NCBI GenBank assembly: GCA_900404475.1
Contig: OUQQ01000353.1
Location: forward strand, 1,926-22,447
Reading direction: 5' to 3'
Source: Spongospora subterranea
Lineage: Eukaryota; Endomyxa; Phytomyxea; Plasmodiophorida; Plasmodiophoridae
DNA length: 20,522 nucleotides
Shown here: in pieces, positions 18,947 through 20,522 of the stretch
Layout of the letters: each line of letters begins with the position of its first letter
Position numbering within the stretch: the stretch's first letter is position 1
Program-made: the position numbers and the translations under genes
The notes under the pieces: generated by a model
Seen by the model: the letters and a program-made list of their open reading frames with translations, nothing else
Database searches by the model: none
What the model was told of the DNA's origin: nothing

Positions 18947-19200
18947 GATTGTGGATATGGGGTGCGCCGTGCGGGAACAGTGTCATTGTCCCTGATCATT
19001 GCGACTCAGCGCCATTCCAGACAACCTCCAGCGCATCTCGCGGACTTGTCTCTTGTCACTCACAAATAAGGACCGATCGCCGGATCAATAAAACTCCCAG
19101 ACCTGATATATTTTGTATAGAATCCCGGTTTAGAAGACGAAAATGACTCTAGATCCACTGTAGGTTTATCAAATACCGCCTTTTACTTTCTTAAACTTGC
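18947..19200. other. Intergenic region between divergent genes
   Basis: Upstream of the helical-repeat gene (minus) and of the transposase relic (plus). Probably contains the promoter of the former. No clear transposon terminal repeat is seen. Confidence 0.4.
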
Positions 19201-19201
19201 C

Positions 19202-20075
19202 TTGTTTATTGATTGGGCACTTTTGTCCCAATCTGAATGGGGACAAAATGGCGACGTTTATTCTGGCCAGCCAAGGCGACGCTATGCTCGCTGGGATCCA
19301 GATATCTACAACTTTATTCAGGAACTGATCAATGTAAATTCGTGTCTTTATATCGAAGAGTTACAGAACGAATTGAAAACAAAAAATAATTCCTGAATTG
19401 AACAACATTTCGATTCCGACAATATGCCGTGCTCTGCGACACGACCTCAAGATTAACAGAAAGGTCCTAGACAAACGAGCTCAAGACAGTCGGCTTGAAC
19501 AGGCTAAAGAGTTCTATTTAAAGCTGAACCCGATATATTCGTACCCCGAACACTTGGTGTTCATTGACGAAAGCAGCAAAGATGGGCGGGATTGCCTTAG
19601 ACGCCATGGATGGTCCAGGGTGAATACGCCTGCGATCGTGCATCAACCTTTTCAATGGGGAGCTCGAATTTCTAATTTGACAGCCTTTGACACAACAGGA
19701 TTCTTTTCCTGGGAGACAACTGCCGATACTTCCACTCGGCAGAAGTTTCACGATGCATTTTTACGATCAATCTGCCCATTTCTCCAGCCGTGGCCAATGC
19801 CAAGAAGCATCGTAATTCTTGACAACGCCAAAACTCATTTATACAAAGGATTAGAGGATGTGATTCATACAATCGGGGCACTGGATGATATATCTCCCAC
19901 CGTATTCACTTCAATTGAATCCAATTGAAAAAGGATTCGGTTTGCTCAAGGCGTGGCTCACGAAAAACGCGAAATTGGTTTTTCGTGAGTGTCCTGATAA
20001 GGTTTTCCAGGCTGCGATGCCACTTTGCACCAATTTCCAGCATTCTGGACACTATTTTTATGCTTCGTGTGGGTT
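19202..20075 (+). pseudogene. Tc1/mariner (IS630-type DDE) transposase, two frameshifts
   Basis: The N-terminal part (19202-19394) reads GQPRRRYARWDPDIYNFIQE and LYIEELQNEL, like the helix-turn-helix and linker of fungal-type mariner transposases. A one-base shift in an A-rich run near 19380-19390 moves reading to a second frame with SIPTICRALR. The catalytic blocks follow: VFIDESSKDGRD (first Asp, about 19558), SIVILDNAKTH (second Asp, about 19820), and, after a second shift near 19884, IYLPPYSLQLNPIEKGFG (catalytic Glu). The two last acidic residues are about 34 apart, typical for this superfamily. The C-terminal end (HYFYASCGF, about 20070) matches the usual 'FRHCGY' ending. All three catalytic residues remain, so the inactivation seems recent, unless the shifts are sequencing errors. 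Confidence 0.9.
19221..19248. repeat. 9-bp inverted repeat at the start of the transposase relic
   Basis: TTTTGTCCC (19221-19229) and GGGACAAAA (19240-19248) are perfect reverse complements around a 10-nt spacer. It lies inside the 5' end of the transposase reading frame. It may be part of a terminal or binding site for the element, but no matching copy was found at the other end. Confidence 0.7.
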
Positions 20076-20088
20076 TGGAGACAGGGAC

Positions 20089-20522
20089 TCAATACAGGAA
20101 AATTGTTTGTTTAGTCATTGTCATATAGAGGATGATCGATCGATATCTTCCATTCTGTGCCAACTCTTTGCACAAATGGGGCATTATCGACATTAAAATA
20201 TCTTGAGCGAACAACGGATACGTTGGTAGCCCTAATGCCTGAGGCAATGTTGGAATGTGCAATCTTATTGATCCCGGTGCAGTTGTCAATATTTCGAATG
20301 GAATGTCGACATATTCGACACCAGCAATCGCTCGTTGCGGAACACCCTCGCGTAAATGGTCAATTCGCAGAGCCTGTCGTATCGCGTTATTTTAAGGAAG
20401 GTCAGGTATAGGTTCTGGGTTCGGGTTCCGAGCCCTCCTGCGTGCCCAAATGTCCATAGTAACATCCCCAATACGTTGATCTTGAGGCAAGACCAAAGGC
20501 TCGTCGCGAAGTCTTGTTCTGA
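20089..20522 (-). CDS. C-terminal part of an unassigned protein, window-truncated
   Basis: A minus-strand frame enters at the right window edge (DEPLVLPQDQRIGD) and runs on. It meets one TAA near 20394, then continues open for about 94 codons (REGVPQRAIAGVEYVDIPFE, PTLPQALGLPTYPLFAQDIL) to a stop at 20089. A GT-AG intron of 90 bp (20463-20374, phase 0) would remove the stop and keep the frame. The composition is protein-like and steady across both parts. I do not recognise the family. The gene converges on the transposase relic, ending about 15 bp from it. Confidence 0.45.

Noticed and set aside
20400..20440. tRNA-like T-arm (GGTTCGGGTTCC)
   Set aside because: No acceptor stem, anticodon arm or D-arm can be drawn around it.

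Overview
This window is nuclear DNA from a eukaryote. Four genes can be rebuilt from exons split by short GT-AG introns (mostly 44-82 bp), and the rest is decayed transposon DNA and unassigned sequence. I cannot name the species. The WD40 gene belongs to a family usually found in organisms that build cilia or flagella, so a zoosporic fungus or flagellated protist is my inference.

Layout. 1-1860: broken pieces of Ty3/gypsy retrotransposons on the + strand (reverse transcriptase at the left edge, then gag, protease and protease-RT linker of a second copy). 2685-3623 (-): a complete four-exon CAF1/POP2 deadenylase gene with all DEDD catalytic residues. 4426-5345: integrase debris on both strands and an OTU-like fragment. 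5346-9261: poorly understood sequence with several weak ORFs and a striking ~94% inverted duplication (8211-8812). 9262-9771 (+): an intact, intronless GNAT acetyltransferase. 10187-13201 (-): a seven-exon gene for a protein with an EF-hand followed by WD40 repeats, convergent with the GNAT gene. 13548-14206 (-): an unassigned open region. 14437-18946 (-): a ~26-exon gene of unknown family with a predicted signal peptide. 19202-20075 (+): a Tc1/mariner-type transposase broken by two frameshifts. 20089-20522 (-): the end of an unassigned gene.

The most interesting object is the 14437-18946 gene. Its middle is a tandem array of about eleven exon-plus-intron units of roughly 110-180 bp. Each exon codes for one short leucine-rich helical segment of about 20-41 residues, begins and ends in phase 2, and is followed by an intron with the same recurring sequence. 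Twenty consecutive exons have lengths divisible by three. Further downstream a pair of exons with their intron is also duplicated, and one copy carries a one-base frameshift. The family is not one I recognise. The architecture suggests a secreted protein that grows by exon-unit duplication.
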